This document shows, piece after piece, positions 23,017-34,664 of a stretch of DNA of 64,000 nt (positions are counted from its first letter, which is position 1; the number at the start of each line of letters is the position of its first letter). Below the pieces are notes generated by a model, which was given only the letters and a program-made list of their open reading frames with translations, searched no databases and had not been told where the DNA came from. The DNA is taken from assembly GCA_024114885.1 (NCBI GenBank), contig CP099421.1, positions 2,356,001 through 2,420,000 on the forward strand, written 5' to 3'. The stretch is from Septoria linicola (taxonomy: Eukaryota; Ascomycota; Dothideomycetes; Mycosphaerellales; Mycosphaerellaceae). Position numbers and translations under genes: made by a program.

Positions 23017-23491
23017 CCAGCGAAGAAGGCATGTCCCGTTCGGGGCTTACTCCGACAAATCTGAATGATGCGCGCAGTCAACAAACACTGTGCAACACTC
23101 ATCTTTGGTCGTATACTGCCATGTCTGTTCGCGACGATGCAGGAGCGCGATGTCTGTCTTGCTGTCGGCAACGAGGAAGGACGCCACCTCCGGGATTCGG
23201 CCACAAACTGCATCAGAGCGGCTAGAAGTCATTTTGCAGTCTGCCAGCGTGCTCATCCTTACATCCTCCACTCCATCGCCAATAAGGGAACGGCAGTCTC
23301 ATCACTCACAAGACTACTCGTCCTGCAGCGCCGACAGCGTCCTCATACGATCGCCCAATAAGCATAAGACCCTCGGCACTGCCGCCGGTTCGTGAGTGCT
23401 GATCACCTATTGGCTGGCCATTTCCTGAAACGTCCACCGCGACTGCATGCTCACAATCGACTGGTCTGTTGAATTCATTCGTCGCTATCAG
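23017..23491. other. Spacer and putative promoter before the short Zn2Cys6 gene
   Basis: About 475 bp with no supported gene between the inverted-repeat element and the ATG at 23492. Small open frames here show no domain. The element forms the left boundary of the available upstream region. Confidence 0.4.
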
Positions 23492-24275
23492 ATGGCTGAT
23501 AGTCAGAGGGCGCGCAAAAGACAAAAGCAGGTAAGCGGAGGTGGTAGCCGCGCAAAAGTACTCCAAGTGGCATGTCGCTCGTGTAGACGACGAAAGACCA
23601 GAGTTGGTACTCCTCCCGATGATCCTTGCAGATTCTGACGTTACCAGTGTGATGGAGGAAGGCCAAATTGTACAAATTGTCTCGGCAAGAATGAAGAGTG
23701 GTATGTTCTCGAGCGCTTGCGTGCTTGTAGATGTGGACTGACACGCGGCGAGTGTCTATGACACGCTTGAAAATGAGAGCCGGACTGAGGCCATGCGGCG
23801 CGAGAACGATGCACTGCAGACCAGGATCAACCACTTGATAGCTGAACAAGCTGAGGCAAGCATTCAACCGCAAACCCACCACGACTCGGGCACTCTGTCT
23901 GGGTCTGATCACGCCTCCAACAATGTACGCGCGCAAGACGAGTCGGACTTTGTGAGCTCCTTAACAGCGCGTCCTGTGGGTCTTTTGAATGCCATGGCGA
24001 CAAGCTCTGACCAAGACGCCTCGATGCTCCTCGCGAAGCTGCGATCTGGATACAGCTGGGAGGAGCTCGCCGATGAGGTTCATAGAAATGCCCAGGGTCA
24101 CGCTCCTGAATCTGACTTACTCGCGCCCACTGGCCAGACCGCAACCACGACCCTGACTGGAGATGATATTTCGAGCAGACCCTTGATCCAGCACTCCAGG
24201 AACCTCCCACATGAGCGTCGTGCGCATAGACACCACCTCGCACATATCGCCCCCATACAGCGGGTCAGCCTTTAG
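23492..24275 (+). CDS. Short Zn2Cys6 transcription factor, no regulatory domain
   Basis: Exons 23492-23602, 23648-23700 and 23753-24275 give 228 residues. Splicing builds a perfect zinc cluster, C-X2-C-X6-C-X6-C-X2-C-X6-C (Cys 28, 31, 38, 45, 48, 55), after a basic N-terminus. The first intron (45 bp) sits just before the third Cys, the same place as in the regulator at 3-5 kb. The second splits the codon of the sixth Cys. A coiled-coil-like linker follows (RRENDALQTRINHLIAEQ), then MATSSDQDASMLLAKLRSG and SWEELADEV, a segment often seen between zinc cluster and middle domain in fungal regulators. The frame then ends at TAG. Relatives usually continue for several hundred residues, so this copy is probably truncated. 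Downstream frames did not show the missing part. Targets are unknown. Confidence 0.68.
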
Positions 24276-25192
24276 GGCGCATACATTCGCGCGACCTAAG
24301 CGCTCGATCTGGTGCCGCAGCTCGCCTCAAAACACGACTTCAACTTGCGGGCAACTCCCTGCTCTGGCAAAAACGTGAAGCAATTTCCCTGTCGAGGTAT
24401 CTTGGGGTCCAACATCCCGCAACGATCTCAACATATAGCCATCGCGAGTCTAGATACTACCCTACGACCCTCGGCCTCTGAAGACCCAAGACCTTCGACT
24501 GAACTTCTGCTGCAAGGGCACAAGCTACTCTTCGATCAACAGCGCCACTGCACCGCTAATCTTGTACTATACCATGACGTATGGTCCTCAGATTTGAGCG
24601 ACGAGTGCTCAGCTGTCATCTGACATTGTTGGTTCTTTTCAGACAGTGTTTAGCGATGAGCATGGAAAGAACTGCAAGAGCCAGACCCAATCACTCTGGA
24701 TGATGGTCAAGTGAAGATAGGCAGGATGGCCGCGGAGATTCCCTCCAATCAATCCTGCTTCTTGGTCGACCTCCGACAATAGTGGAAGAATGCACCTTTG
24801 ACAGCAATCGCTTGGAAAAAATGCTCAAGATTACACGGGACAAATGCGGGAATTCGTCGAGATGACCGATTGCAGACGGACGCAAGCAATCATTTGCTCA
24901 GCATGATGCAGAGTCTACTGGAGCTAGCAGGTCACAAGCTCTATTCGAGTTGAGATCAGACTGGTGTTCAGCTGAATTAGGCCTATTGCCCTAGAACAAA
25001 AATTCAACGCTGCCAGATACAGCCACGCTGGTTGTCAGAAACCGTGGTACAGTGCAACCTCACTGATGACATGTCTGCCAAGCCATGGCACCGCTTCCTG
25101 CTTGTAGAGACCACTATCTGAGCTGCCCGAGAGCCCGTCAATAGCGCCAATCTCTCTAATCAGCGGCTTTCACCAGCACAACAGCACTGAGC
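24276..25192. other. Non-coding stretch, right end of the 21-25 kb island
   Basis: About 0.9 kb. I looked for a continuation of the upstream regulator and did not find a convincing one. The frame at 24312-24623 plus has no family resemblance I can defend. No repeat was seen. Confidence 0.45.
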
Positions 25193-27089
25193 TTAGACCG
25201 GCAGCACTATCCCTTCGAAACCACCCATATCGCCATTGAGAACGACATACGCCCTCTTCGCAAAATCTTCAAGCTGCTCCGCGATTTTCACCTGCCTCGC
25301 CTTCTTCTGCAACTCCGCCAGCAAGAGGACATTAACCACAGTGGCCTCATCCAGTATCCCACCGAGCGGCACCACCTCGTCTTCGTTAAGCTCCATGATG
25401 CAAAGTGCCTTCAACATCTGCAGCAGTGCTTGTTCTGCCTCGTCGAGATTGACGAGCTTGGAGTGGATGGCGTAGAGTCGTGAGTAGGCTTCTGCGAGGC
25501 CGATGCGAGGAAGAGGATGGGGCTCTTCGAGTTCGCCCTCGTTCTCGTCGGCGTAGGCGGCGCGGATCTTGCCAACCAGAGACTTCGCCTCAGTAATCGC
25601 AGCATTCGCGACAGGCTCAGGCAGTGGAGCTGCAATGCGAGAACGGATTTCTTCGCGGCGGGATTTCAAGTCTAGAAGAAATAGTCAGCTTTGCACTTGC
25701 CTCTTCGAGTTCTACATTATTATTGTTCAAGAAGAGCCCCATACCTTCAGCCACGCGCGCCTCACTCTCGCACAATGTACATCCACACCTAAACCCCCAA
25801 ATCCGACGCAGCGCCTGCTCTTTCTCAGCTTGGTCCGTATACTCGCCATACGAAATCGTAATCTCCTCATCTTTCTTGACATCTCGTGTAGCGCGAAGCG
25901 TAAGCACGCCGTCCTTGATCGACTTCTCTGCATTCGGAATGCAAGAATGGTTGCAGAATGCGGTCTGATACCACAACCCCGAAGCCGAAGGACTATCCGG
26001 CGAGAGGCGATTTGGAAAAGCTTTCTCTTCTCCTTCAGAATGAACCGGACAGGCAATGGCATTCTTGGCCCAGATCTCGTGGATGTGGAAGATGTCGATT
26101 ACTGGCTTGCCGTCTACAATGTTCTCCGCACTACGCGGTGCCTGAACCGCGCCGGAGTAGAGATCAAACACTTTGGCCGCTAGTGCTGGGTCCTGACAGA
26201 TCTGCCGTGCTAGCTCTTTGTACGGTGCGCCAAGATTGTCTTCCGTCATCATGTTCTTGCCCAGATCATACTTGAGAGCGCGGTAGGTGTTTCCGTCGTC
26301 GGGCGATATCATGAAGATGGGACTTTCGGTGAGGATTTGGTCGCCGAATTTGAAAGCTTGCTTTGCGAAGAGTCCTCGTCCAGCGTGAGCTGTCTTTCGC
26401 ACTTCGACCGCATCAATTTGCGATTGGGGAGGTGGCTGGCATGTATGGAATGTGCTTGTAGATGCTGGTTGCGTTGTGTCGGAGATGACTAAATCATCTA
26501 CACGCCACTGCCACGGAACCAACTCGTCACTTGGATCTAGGACGACCAAATCAATTGGGTGAGATAGCTTGATTCGTGGCTTCCCGCTCGCGTCGACTTT
26601 GCAGTAGGGCTCTTTGATCGCTATCACGGCATCAGGGGGGATGATGTCGTCGCCTGCGAAGCTGTACGCATCTACGAGAAGAAGCTCGGTGGTTCCTGCT
26701 TCGTCTTCGATTCCGTAAGTTCCTCCGATGGCGCTGGTGACGACGGGGCCGAAGCGGTGGGCAATGAGAGCTTTTCCTGGATGGCGTGTCTCGAGAATGA
26801 AGTCGTTGATTTGGAGAGTGCAGTCGAGGTGGTTGATTGATGTTTTACAAGCTGGGTAGGGATGTTCGACGATCAGGGCTTGGAGAGTAGATCGAGCCGA
26901 CTCTGTTGAGATGGCATGATCGCGGCCAGTGCTCAGGATGTTGCAGATGGCGTCTCTATCAAGCAATTGTGCCGCCGATCGTGGTGTGTCCTTTAGCTTC
27001 ACGGCTTGTTGTTGTTGCGCAGCGCGTGCGAAGCGGATGTGGTCGATCAAGGCCTGCTTCCTCTCGCCTTCTTCCCACGTTTCGATCAT
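25193..27089 (-). CDS. SET-domain protein, Set5/SMYD-like
   Basis: Putative protein-lysine methyltransferase. Exon 1 is 25697-27089. The second exon most likely begins at 25629, reached by a 67-bp intron (GTGCAA...TTGCAG), and ends at 25193, giving about 609 residues. A nearer AG would leave a 25-bp intron, too short to trust. The start is set at the ATG 27089 (MIETWEEGERKQ). SET signatures are GRGLFA (about residue 245), FCNHSCIPNAEKS (about 395), EEITISYGEY and a post-SET-like GFRCGCTLC (about 445). The helical C-terminus (EAYSRLYAIHSKL, LDEAEQALLQMLKALC) looks TPR-like, as in SMYD-type proteins. The N-terminal 240 residues are of unknown role. The substrate cannot be told from sequence. 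Confidence 0.82.
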
Positions 27090-27505
27090 GTTGGTGGCGT
27101 GACTTGGTAAGAAGTTCCAAACTGGATCTCGAAAGTCGACCTCAGGTCGAGAGAGTGCCACTTATATGCACGCTCGCCAAGGCCCTTCACTTGCTCAGCT
27201 TCGCTTCACTTTGCACATTCACTTACCTGAGCGTCACGCTTCTGTCGAAAATCTATTACCTACTGCTGAACCAGGAAGATCATTCGCGCTCTGAGTCTGA
27301 TCCTCTTTGTACAACCCATATCTGCACATCTCTCACACTTACAATGACACCGACAGTATGCAAGTCCTAGTCCCTTCTCGCGAAGTCCCTTTTTTGCTCT
27401 GTATTCATTCATCCTTTAGGCCTGCAAGAACTTCTCAACTACTTCACTCATACACTAAAATCCATCGCTCCGACCCCAGTCTTCCTCGTCATGCACTTGG
27501 GGTGG
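27090..27505. other. Intergenic, promoter of the SET-domain gene
   Basis: About 415 bp between the SET gene start and the 3' end of the DUF155 gene, both on the minus strand. T/C-rich stretches occur. No gene or structured element was recognised. Confidence 0.45.
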
Positions 27506-29286
27506 TTATTCTCCAGCATACAAGTCCACCACAATATTGATGGCTGCCACCAGGATTTCTGCAGCGATGAGAACGATGACAATCCACTCTAGATATTCGC
27601 CTAAATCACCGTCAGTCAACACTCAACCCTCTGTCTCCAATGGAATCTTGGAACTCACCATGCGTATGGCTCAACTGGTCTTTTAGCACTGCAAGCAGAT
27701 CTGCGATTACACCAACTCTTTCTTGCAGGAGGGCGACTCTCTGGTCCATTTCTAGGTAACTCCTCACAGCAACGTAGACTGGTTCGAGTTGTGGCTCTGC
27801 CCACATGAGCTCTGGAGCGTCGAGAACGGATCCCTGTAAGTGGATATTGATACGCAGGATGAAAAGCTCGCCAATCTGCATGTTGATCTCCTTGCGCGTC
27901 ATCTGTATCCGGCCTGTTGACGCGATTTGTGATGGAATTGTCTGCGTGGTGCTGATCGTGCCGTCGAGAAGGTCTTCGTAAAGCGAGGTCTGCAGCAGTT
28001 TAGTCCAGTTCATGCTCAGATCGTGATATACATACCTTTGTCGACTGAGCTAACGCATGGCTAATGGCCAATTTCGTCATGTAATTCCTCTTCTCCCTCA
28101 ACGAAATAAAGTCGTTGTATATCCGTGCCTGGTACTCTCGTGTATAGTAGAAGTTGAATTCCTCAGTCTGCACGTCGTCCTTGCCGAGCTTTTCTTGCTC
28201 AAACTTGGAAATCTCTTTGAGGAACCTCTGCTCCTCTTTCAGAGACATGCCCCAGATGACCACAACACCATATTCGAAGAGGAAGACTTCCGGAATGTGC
28301 ACTGTGATGTCCATTTCTGGGTCGCGCTCGATTGCAGTGCCTGTTCCCGTCTCTCCATCATCTGCAGCTCGAGATACGTCTCCGCTCGAGGACGAAGCTG
28401 GCAATCTGGCTTGGCCATTGCCAGGCGGTGATCCGGCGTTGAGATCGATGAGGTCTTCCCTTCGCTCTCTTGCATTCTCCTCAACCTCGATCGCAGAATC
28501 ACTAAACCTCCTGACTGGCTGGCTATGCACAACTTCTCTGCTCGCAGCTCCTTCTTCTTCCTCCACTGCGCTCTCACCAGGGTTAGACCTTGCCCTACTC
28601 TCCCGCTCACCAGACCGGCTCCTGTCGCTTCCAAATCCGTCTTTCTTGTAAGAGTACGGCGAGTATAGACATTCGTCAAACAACTTCGGGTTGCTCCCTT
28701 TCGTCTTCGTCCTTCCCTTCAGAAACCGCATCAACTCCTCTATCCTGTAGCTCCCAGCAGTGCAGTATGCCGTGACGCGCGGCAGCCTCTGTCGATCCTC
28801 TTTGCCGAGTCTCGCAGCATCGCGTCGCGCTGTCGGGTCTTTGATGCGCGTAAACTGTGAATAGACGTCCCGTCCACTTTCTTCGTCCGGTCCATCATCG
28901 CCAATATCCGGATTTGGAAGGAGTTTGAGCTTCGAGGCAGTCCTCGTCGTGCGCTGGGGCCCAATCTTGCTACCGGGATGGAAGCTGGGCAGCTGCAATG
29001 CTGCGCCAGAGGAATTTCTCCTTCGCAATTTGCTGTTCAGCGCGGACAAAGTGCTCTGCTTGCCGTCGATGGCAGAGGTGCCAACTCCAGTCACATGCGG
29101 CAATTGGTTCGTCGAGCCGACGGACACGGGCATCGGTCTTGAGCGATTGGGAGGCGAGGCCGTGGAGACGGCCGAGTTGAAGGTGACATTGCGTTTCGGT
29201 TTCGAGGGCGTCGGTCGTGGCGCAGAAGTGGCAGTGTTGCTCGTGGTGGGCAGCAGAGGGGATGTCTCGTTTTGAGACGACGCCAT
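27506..29286 (-). CDS. DUF155 family protein, RMD1/RMD8-like (sporulation-related)
   Basis: Relative of yeast Rmd1/Rmd8 and fission-yeast Sad1-interacting factors. Exons 28036-29286, 27659-27989 and 27506-27600 (introns of 46 and 58 bp) give 558 residues. The start is the ATG at 29286 (MASSQNETSPLLPTTS). The first 185 residues are Ser/Pro-rich and disordered. The DUF155 core begins around RVTAYCTAGSYRIEELMRFL and runs through DITVHIPEVFLFEYGVVVIW, ALAQSTKTSLYEDLLD (restored by splicing), QIGELFILRINIHLQGSVLD and LLAVLKDQLSHTHGEYLEW. The tail after the last splice is a single membrane span (WIVIVLIAAEILVAAINIVV), so the protein is probably anchored by its C-terminus. Yeast members have been linked to meiotic nuclear division and mitochondria or ER; the role here is inferred. 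Confidence 0.88.
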
Positions 29287-29757
29287 GGCGGCGGTGAGGG
29301 TGTGCGCGGGCGTGTCTATGGGGCCACTGGTGATGGTTGTACAGAATAGACGAGGCAGCGAATGAAGACCGCTGATGATGTTCGACGGCACCAATGCCCC
29401 ACGTGCTGCACGAGCTCTAAAAGCGCGTCTGTGCCTCAACAACCACAAGTGTCTCTCGCGATAGCATGAACGTGAGTACTTGTGGCAGCAATTACACGTG
29501 GATGGTTGCACAACAAGCTGTCAATCGGCAAGGTCATCACGTTCAGTCTTTCGTTACAGGTCAAAGCTTCGAGCTGATGACGTCCTTGCGTTCCTACGCA
29601 TTTCTAACCGAGCTACCTTCACGCATGCATGCTCACGTCTTAGCCATACTGCGAGCAGAACTTCTCTTGACAACCCTCAATCATCGCTCAAGCACGCTCA
29701 ATCGCTCATCAACTTCGCAATGCCACCTCGGCTCTTTGACGGCAGAACAGGCCAAGT
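29287..29757. other. Intergenic between DUF155 and BAR-SH3 genes
   Basis: About 470 bp between the start of the DUF155 gene and the stop codon of the BAR-SH3 gene, both on the minus strand. No supported gene, repeat or RNA was seen. Confidence 0.45.
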
Positions 29758-31422
29758 CTACAGCTGCACGTAATTTGCTGGAAAGCTGCCCTTCCTTCCA
29801 TTGACCTCGCCTTCCCACCAGTCGTCCGTGCTGTCTGTCCTCTTGATCACCCTGATCCTGTCTCCCTCTCTGAATGGCAGGTCCTCCACGGTCTGACCAT
29901 CAAAATCATAGAGCGCCGTAACATACGTACCCTGCGTCGATCCGATCCTCTTGACTGGCACCGGCGGAGGCGGCTTCTTCTTCGCGGCTACAATACTGGC
30001 CACTGAAGAAGCCACAGACTGCGACGACACCTGCCGATTCAGTTGCGGCATCCCGGTATTAACTGTCGTGAAATAGTCATTGTGCGAATTGACGCGCGAC
30101 AGGCCGTTCGGCGGTGTAGTGTAGTGTGCCGAAGGCGTAGAGGCCTGAGACTCGCTATACGCAGGCGGCGGTTGTGCCGGGTACGTAGGAATCAGTCCTC
30201 CTGGAGACTTGCGGTCCACAGGATAGCCGTGTGCTGTACGCTCGTTCGACGCGAGGTTAGAGTAGGAGGGCATCCGAGGCTTGTTGGCCGGTATTCCAGG
30301 TGACGGAAGTGGTGATGCGCCCAGCCTCATAGAGGTGGGAGGAATAGTTCCAGGCCGAGGCGGCTTTGGTGGTGCGTCTTCCTCTTCTCCATCCTTGCCG
30401 GTACCAGCGATCTGAAGAGGTCGAGTGCCGCTACCGTTGCTTGCGTTGTATGCTCCGGAGACTGCTGGAGGTGCAGCTCTGCCTGGGATAGCACCTTTGC
30501 CGCGGGACACCAGCGCCGATGACTTGTTCCTAATCCCCAGTCCGGTGTACGTAGAAGTGTCTTTCTCTGGCACGTTCATAGCCAGATTGATCGCTTTCCC
30601 GCCGCGCAGCAAGCTTGATCCACCCTCCCACTCTTTGCGCAAGCTCGTATATCGAGAATCCCATACGGAAACAATCTCAGCATCGCTTGGTGCTGGACTC
30701 GGCAACTGCTGCTCCCTGCAATATGCGTCCAAGGTCGTGTATAGCTGACCAACCAGTGTTGTCTGAATCTCGATCTGACTCGTGAGGATGTATGGAAGAA
30801 GTGCTTGGATGGCCTCAATCACCGGCGGAAAGTACTGCTTGACCTGGTCGTCGGCAGTCTGGTAGTCGATCTGTGCTTGCTGCAGATCGCCCTCATGTTT
30901 TGCCAGCGCTGCTTCCTCTTTCATGTTCCTCACTTCCTTCTTCCTCGCGTGCTCTGCTCTGCTCAGGAACCGCTCATAATCCGTCTTCATATTCTCTCTG
31001 TGCTTCAGGGTCTTCTGAAGCGATTTGGTCGCGAGTTTGGCCTCTTTCACTGGACGAACCACCTTGTTGTCGATCATACCAATCTCCTGTGCAAGATCGG
31101 TCCTCAAATCGCTGTACACTTTTTGCAGTCCAAGACAGCTCTGCATCTGGGTTCGGGGCGTTTGCACTGGAGGGCTGCGGTTGGTGCTGGGCTCTGGAGG
31201 GGGCTCGATAGGCTTATACAGCACGGAGAACGCTTCGGACGCCTCATACTGGTACTTCAGGATGTCTTGCCAGCCATTGGCCCAAATGGTCAAGTCTTTC
31301 TCAAGTCGAGACAGCATCTCGTCTGTTGACTGGAACTCCGCGATGACTGATCCGACATCTTGTTGATCCGCGGACCTCTTGCTTCCCACCTTGTGTGCAG
31401 TCCGCTGCACTGATTTGAACAT
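29758..31422 (-). CDS. BAR-SH3 protein, Rvs167/Hob1-like amphiphysin
   Basis: Membrane-curving adaptor of actin patches and endocytosis. One exon from the ATG at 31422 (MFKSVQRTAHKVGSK) encodes 554 residues. Residues 1 to about 240 form the BAR coiled-coil region (VIAEFQSTDEMLSRLEKDL, LAQEIGMIDNKVVRPVKEAK, RKKEVRNMKEEAALAKHEGD). The middle is a Pro/Ser-rich linker with class I/II SH3-ligand-like PPKPPRPG. The last 60 residues are an SH3 domain with ALYDFDG, DDWWEGE and GSFPANYVQL. The order BAR, Pro-rich linker, SH3 matches yeast Rvs167 and fission-yeast Hob1; its usual partner (Rvs161/Hob3 type) is not in the window. The frame is intact. Confidence 0.92.
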   Translation of the reverse strand: MFKSVQRTAHKVGSKRSADQQDVGSVIAEFQSTDEMLSRLEKDLTIWANGWQDILKYQYEASEAFSVLYKPIEPPPEPSTNRSPPVQTPRTQMQSCLGLQKVYSDLRTDLAQEIGMIDNKVVRPVKEAKLATKSLQKTLKHRENMKTDYERFLSRAEHARKKEVRNMKEEAALAKHEGDLQQAQIDYQTADDQVKQYFPPVIEAIQALLPYILTSQIEIQTTLVGQLYTTLDAYCREQQLPSPAPSDAEIVSVWDSRYTSLRKEWEGGSSLLRGGKAINLAMNVPEKDTSTYTGLGIRNKSSALVSRGKGAIPGRAAPPAVSGAYNASNGSGTRPLQIAGTGKDGEEEDAPPKPPRPGTIPPTSMRLGASPLPSPGIPANKPRMPSYSNLASNERTAHGYPVDRKSPGGLIPTYPAQPPPAYSESQASTPSAHYTTPPNGLSRVNSHNDYFTTVNTGMPQLNRQVSSQSVASSVASIVAAKKKPPPPVPVKRIGSTQGTYVTALYDFDGQTVEDLPFREGDRIRVIKRTDSTDDWWEGEVNGRKGSFPANYVQL

Positions 31423-32213
31423 GTTTGCTGTCAAAGTAATGGTCTGATGCAAAATCCGATGGCGGTGTCAGTGATCAAAAACAGCTCGGCGCCGTCAGTT
31501 GGCCATAAGCAAAGAAGGGCGAATGGTACCTGCGAAATGAGCGTGGAGGGCAGGAGTAAGAGTCACAAATCAGAAAGTGAAGATGCAGGTCGTGGTGCTG
31601 TTGTTTCTGCACTGCACAAACACAGTGGAGGCTGTGCTTGGTTACGCGTACGTCACGCTTCAACATGCTTGTCGAACAACAACATCAACAGCGACATCTG
31701 GTGATCGAGCGTCCATCTACGCATTGCTCACCGGCCAATTCAGCTCTCCTTCACAGAGCTGTGCACATGTTGGAAGCTTGAAAGTACAGCTGTCACGAAC
31801 GGGAAGGTCCTTGTTGAAGTCGAGAACATGCGCGGGGTGGTGTAGAAAGTCAAACATTATTTCTAATTCCATCGCCGGCAGAGGCGGCATGGCGACGGCA
31901 CGCGCAGTGGCTCGGTAGGGACTGAGGCACAAAGATTACCATGGGTCAAGCAAGACAGCACTACTAGGCGAAGTGAGACCACCGAGACACGGCGATGCCA
32001 GACCGTCGGTCTCGTGGGCTGAAAGCTACCGTCGAGCTGCCCCTCCGAGACATGCAGTAGCGAAGGGCACCTAGTCAGCGGTGGTGCCAGGTCGGTGGGA
32101 TCGGTCTCTGTGCTGATCATGTCGCTGGTAATGTAACAGTAGATCAATATCTCCTTGAGATCTGGCGGTGCCCGCGTGCTGAGCAACAGCAATGCCATTA
32201 TTCGTCCTAAGTA
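31423..32213. other. Intergenic upstream of BAR-SH3, downstream of PEX8
   Basis: About 790 bp. Open frames on both strands (31577-31918 plus, 31863-32198 minus) lack domains and splice support. Likely promoter of the BAR-SH3 gene and 3' UTR of PEX8. Confidence 0.45.
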
Positions 32214-34335
32214 TTACAGCTTACTCTCAATCATTCCTTCGCCGTCGATACCGCCACTCATCAATGCTGAGCCTTCTCGCCCATAGAGAACCCACTCCTT
32301 ACCACCACTTGTGCTCCACCAAGCATGACAGACTCGACTTCGCTCAGGGTCTAATTCTCCGCTTTCCACGAGTATGTGCCAAAAGTGTTCTTTGCAATGT
32401 TCTCGCATATTCCAGTCATGTATATCGTGAATCATGTCAGCCGTGATGGGTAGCCATTCATCCAGTAAGTCCAATGGGATTTGTGTCAGCCCATCGATGA
32501 CTGTAAGCGTGAGCACAGCTTGTTCGGAAAGAGGGAGAGGAGACTCGACCGAGCCTTCTGGTGTGCTAGAGTGTATAGGTATCGGCGCAGTCTCGGCATG
32601 TAGTGCTCGCTCACGCAGAAGATCCAGGAGCACGGCCGGCATCATCGGCTGCTCAATCGCCAGCGAAGATGGTGGAGAGGTGAGCTTCAAGAGGGCCTTG
32701 AACGCCAGCCTAAATTGACGAGCCGAGAGATTGGATGGGAAGACCCGAAAAAGCGAATCGACGTAAAAAGGCAGGTTCGCAATGGTCGCCTGAGCATTTT
32801 GCGGTGCGGAGAAGACTGCGAGAGTGACACTGTGTGCAGCCTCGAACACAGGTAGAAGGGGACCTTTGCCGCCAGCGGCCAGGTAGGATGTAACCACAGG
32901 GACAATGATGTCTGCAGTAAGGTGGGTAGGCAGAATCAGTGTGAAGTGTTCGACAGTGTTGAGGAAGAAAAGATCTAGTGTTCGATCGAGCGGGTGATCG
33001 GCCACAGTGCCAATCTGTGGAGGTTGCGTCGCACGTAGGAAGGTTTCGACCTCCGCGGAATATTGGCTGAGTATGTCCATGGCAGTGTAGTACACGAAAT
33101 TGTACTGCGAGAATGTGGACATTCCCTGTCGCGTTGTGATGAAGTAAAGATTCCGAAGCACGTGAAGCGCTTGTTTTGCGATACCAGCTGCGAGCTCATC
33201 GCTAGCCAGTGAAGAGTCTCCCAGCATGCGACCCAGTACACTTCTCATGATAATGACACTGGAAAAGAGTACTGACTGCAAGAGCCTGAACAACGCGGGT
33301 GCAGTTGTGGTAATAGTATGCTCGTCGAGGTACTCGATCTGCTCAGATACCTCTACTCCAGACAACCTGTTCTGCCGCCACTGTGTAATCAGTGTCTTGC
33401 CAAAGTTACTCAGATCATCCAATGCCGCCGTGACCAGCCAGTACTCTCGGACCTGTTCAATTGTGTGGCCGATCAGTCTCGCTAGTGGACCGAGCGACTT
33501 CACCAGAGGGCCAGACGACAGTTGCGATATCTGTTGGAACGATGTCGAATCATCCGGCCACCTGAGTTTCCCGTTGCCAGTGACCAGAATGTCTCGATCC
33601 AACGCGCCAAGGAAATAGGCTGACTGAAGTCCTTCAGCAGAGTGAAATGTCGTCTTCATCAGCACCGGCAGCAAGAGGTCGTAATCCAGCTTCGACCTTT
33701 CATAGTTCGATAATACCGGAAAGCAGTGATTTAGCACAAGAGAAATGCCCCCACAACCGAGCTTGTTGTACTCCAGTGTCTCCTCCAAGGCGAGATTTGC
33801 AGCAGTAACAAGCGCACTTCCCAACTTGTGTCGCATGGCGTTTGAGATTTGCTCATCCTCTGCAGCGCCAAAGCCGAGTAGAAGCCCTGCGATCGCTAAT
33901 AAGTGCCGCCATCTTGGCGAATGGTCATCAGCACCCTTGATCACAGCTTCGATCCAGTCATCCTTGGCAAGTGTCCGCTCGTGTTGCAATTGAGAGAACT
34001 CGGCATCGGGCACCTTATCTTTGACCGCATTTTCATGCTTGATCAGGGCCTGAGAAGCAGCGTGAAAGACACTGATCATCCGCATGCATGACCGCAGGCC
34101 CTCCGGATGTGCCCATATAGCTGGAGCAGACAGCAATTGACTTGTGAGTAACGTGACGTTCAGCGGATTATTCAGACTAGTCAATAGAGATGATGCGGTG
34201 CCGAAGAGTCTAACTATGGTCAGCGTACGGAGCATACACAGCGCGTTATTGGGACTGAGACCTTGGTGTATCTTGTTGGTTCGTATATGTTTGAAGATGC
34301 CTCAGCAGCGTGCCGAGAAGGCGATCGCCTGGCAT
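32214..34335 (-). CDS. PEX8: Peroxin Pex8, intraperoxisomal import factor
   Basis: Peroxisomal matrix-side protein that links docking and RING complexes during import. The true start is probably the ATG at 34335, in a 74-nt first exon (34262-34335) spliced over 52 bp (GTCTCAG...ATAGTTAG) to 32214-34209. That junction yields DTPRLFGTASSLLTSLNNP and gives 689 residues. A later ATG at 34235 lies inside the intron. Family-like stretches are PLNVTLLTSQLLSAPAIW near the N-terminus, GCGGISLVLNHCFPVLSNY, and EHFWHILVESGELDPERS near the end. The protein ends in Ser-Lys-Leu, a perfect PTS1 signal, as known for fungal Pex8. Its start faces that of the membrane protein at 34665 over 329 bp. Confidence 0.88.
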
Positions 34336-34664
34336 TTTGCTCCTCTCCGCCAATATGATATGTAGCGGAGATCAACACGAAGAAGAGCGTATTGTTGGCG
34401 TGATGATGATTGTGTTATTGTTCGTTTCGTGAGGTCGAAGCCGAGGTCGCGATGGACCCTGCGATTGGCTGACTGATCACACTTCCTTCCCTTGTCCAGT
34501 CCTTGTCACCACACACGACTACATCATCACTGGAAATCGTGCAAGAACTGCATCAATTGCATGCTGTTACAGTACTCGGCATCTTCGAAATATCAAGATA
34601 AACATGGAGTTCATAGAGCTTGCTTGAGCCTCGTGCAGAATTCCTCTTCCTGCCGTACTACAAC
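34336..34664. promoter_or_regulatory. Divergent promoter of PEX8 and the small membrane protein
   Basis: The 329 bp between the two ATGs contain no coding sequence I can support and must hold both promoters. No specific binding motif is claimed. Confidence 0.45.

Noticed and set aside
24312..24623. Open frame considered as the missing C-terminal part of the 23.5 kb regulator
   Set aside because: No resemblance to the fungal middle regulatory domain, and no splice joins it in frame.
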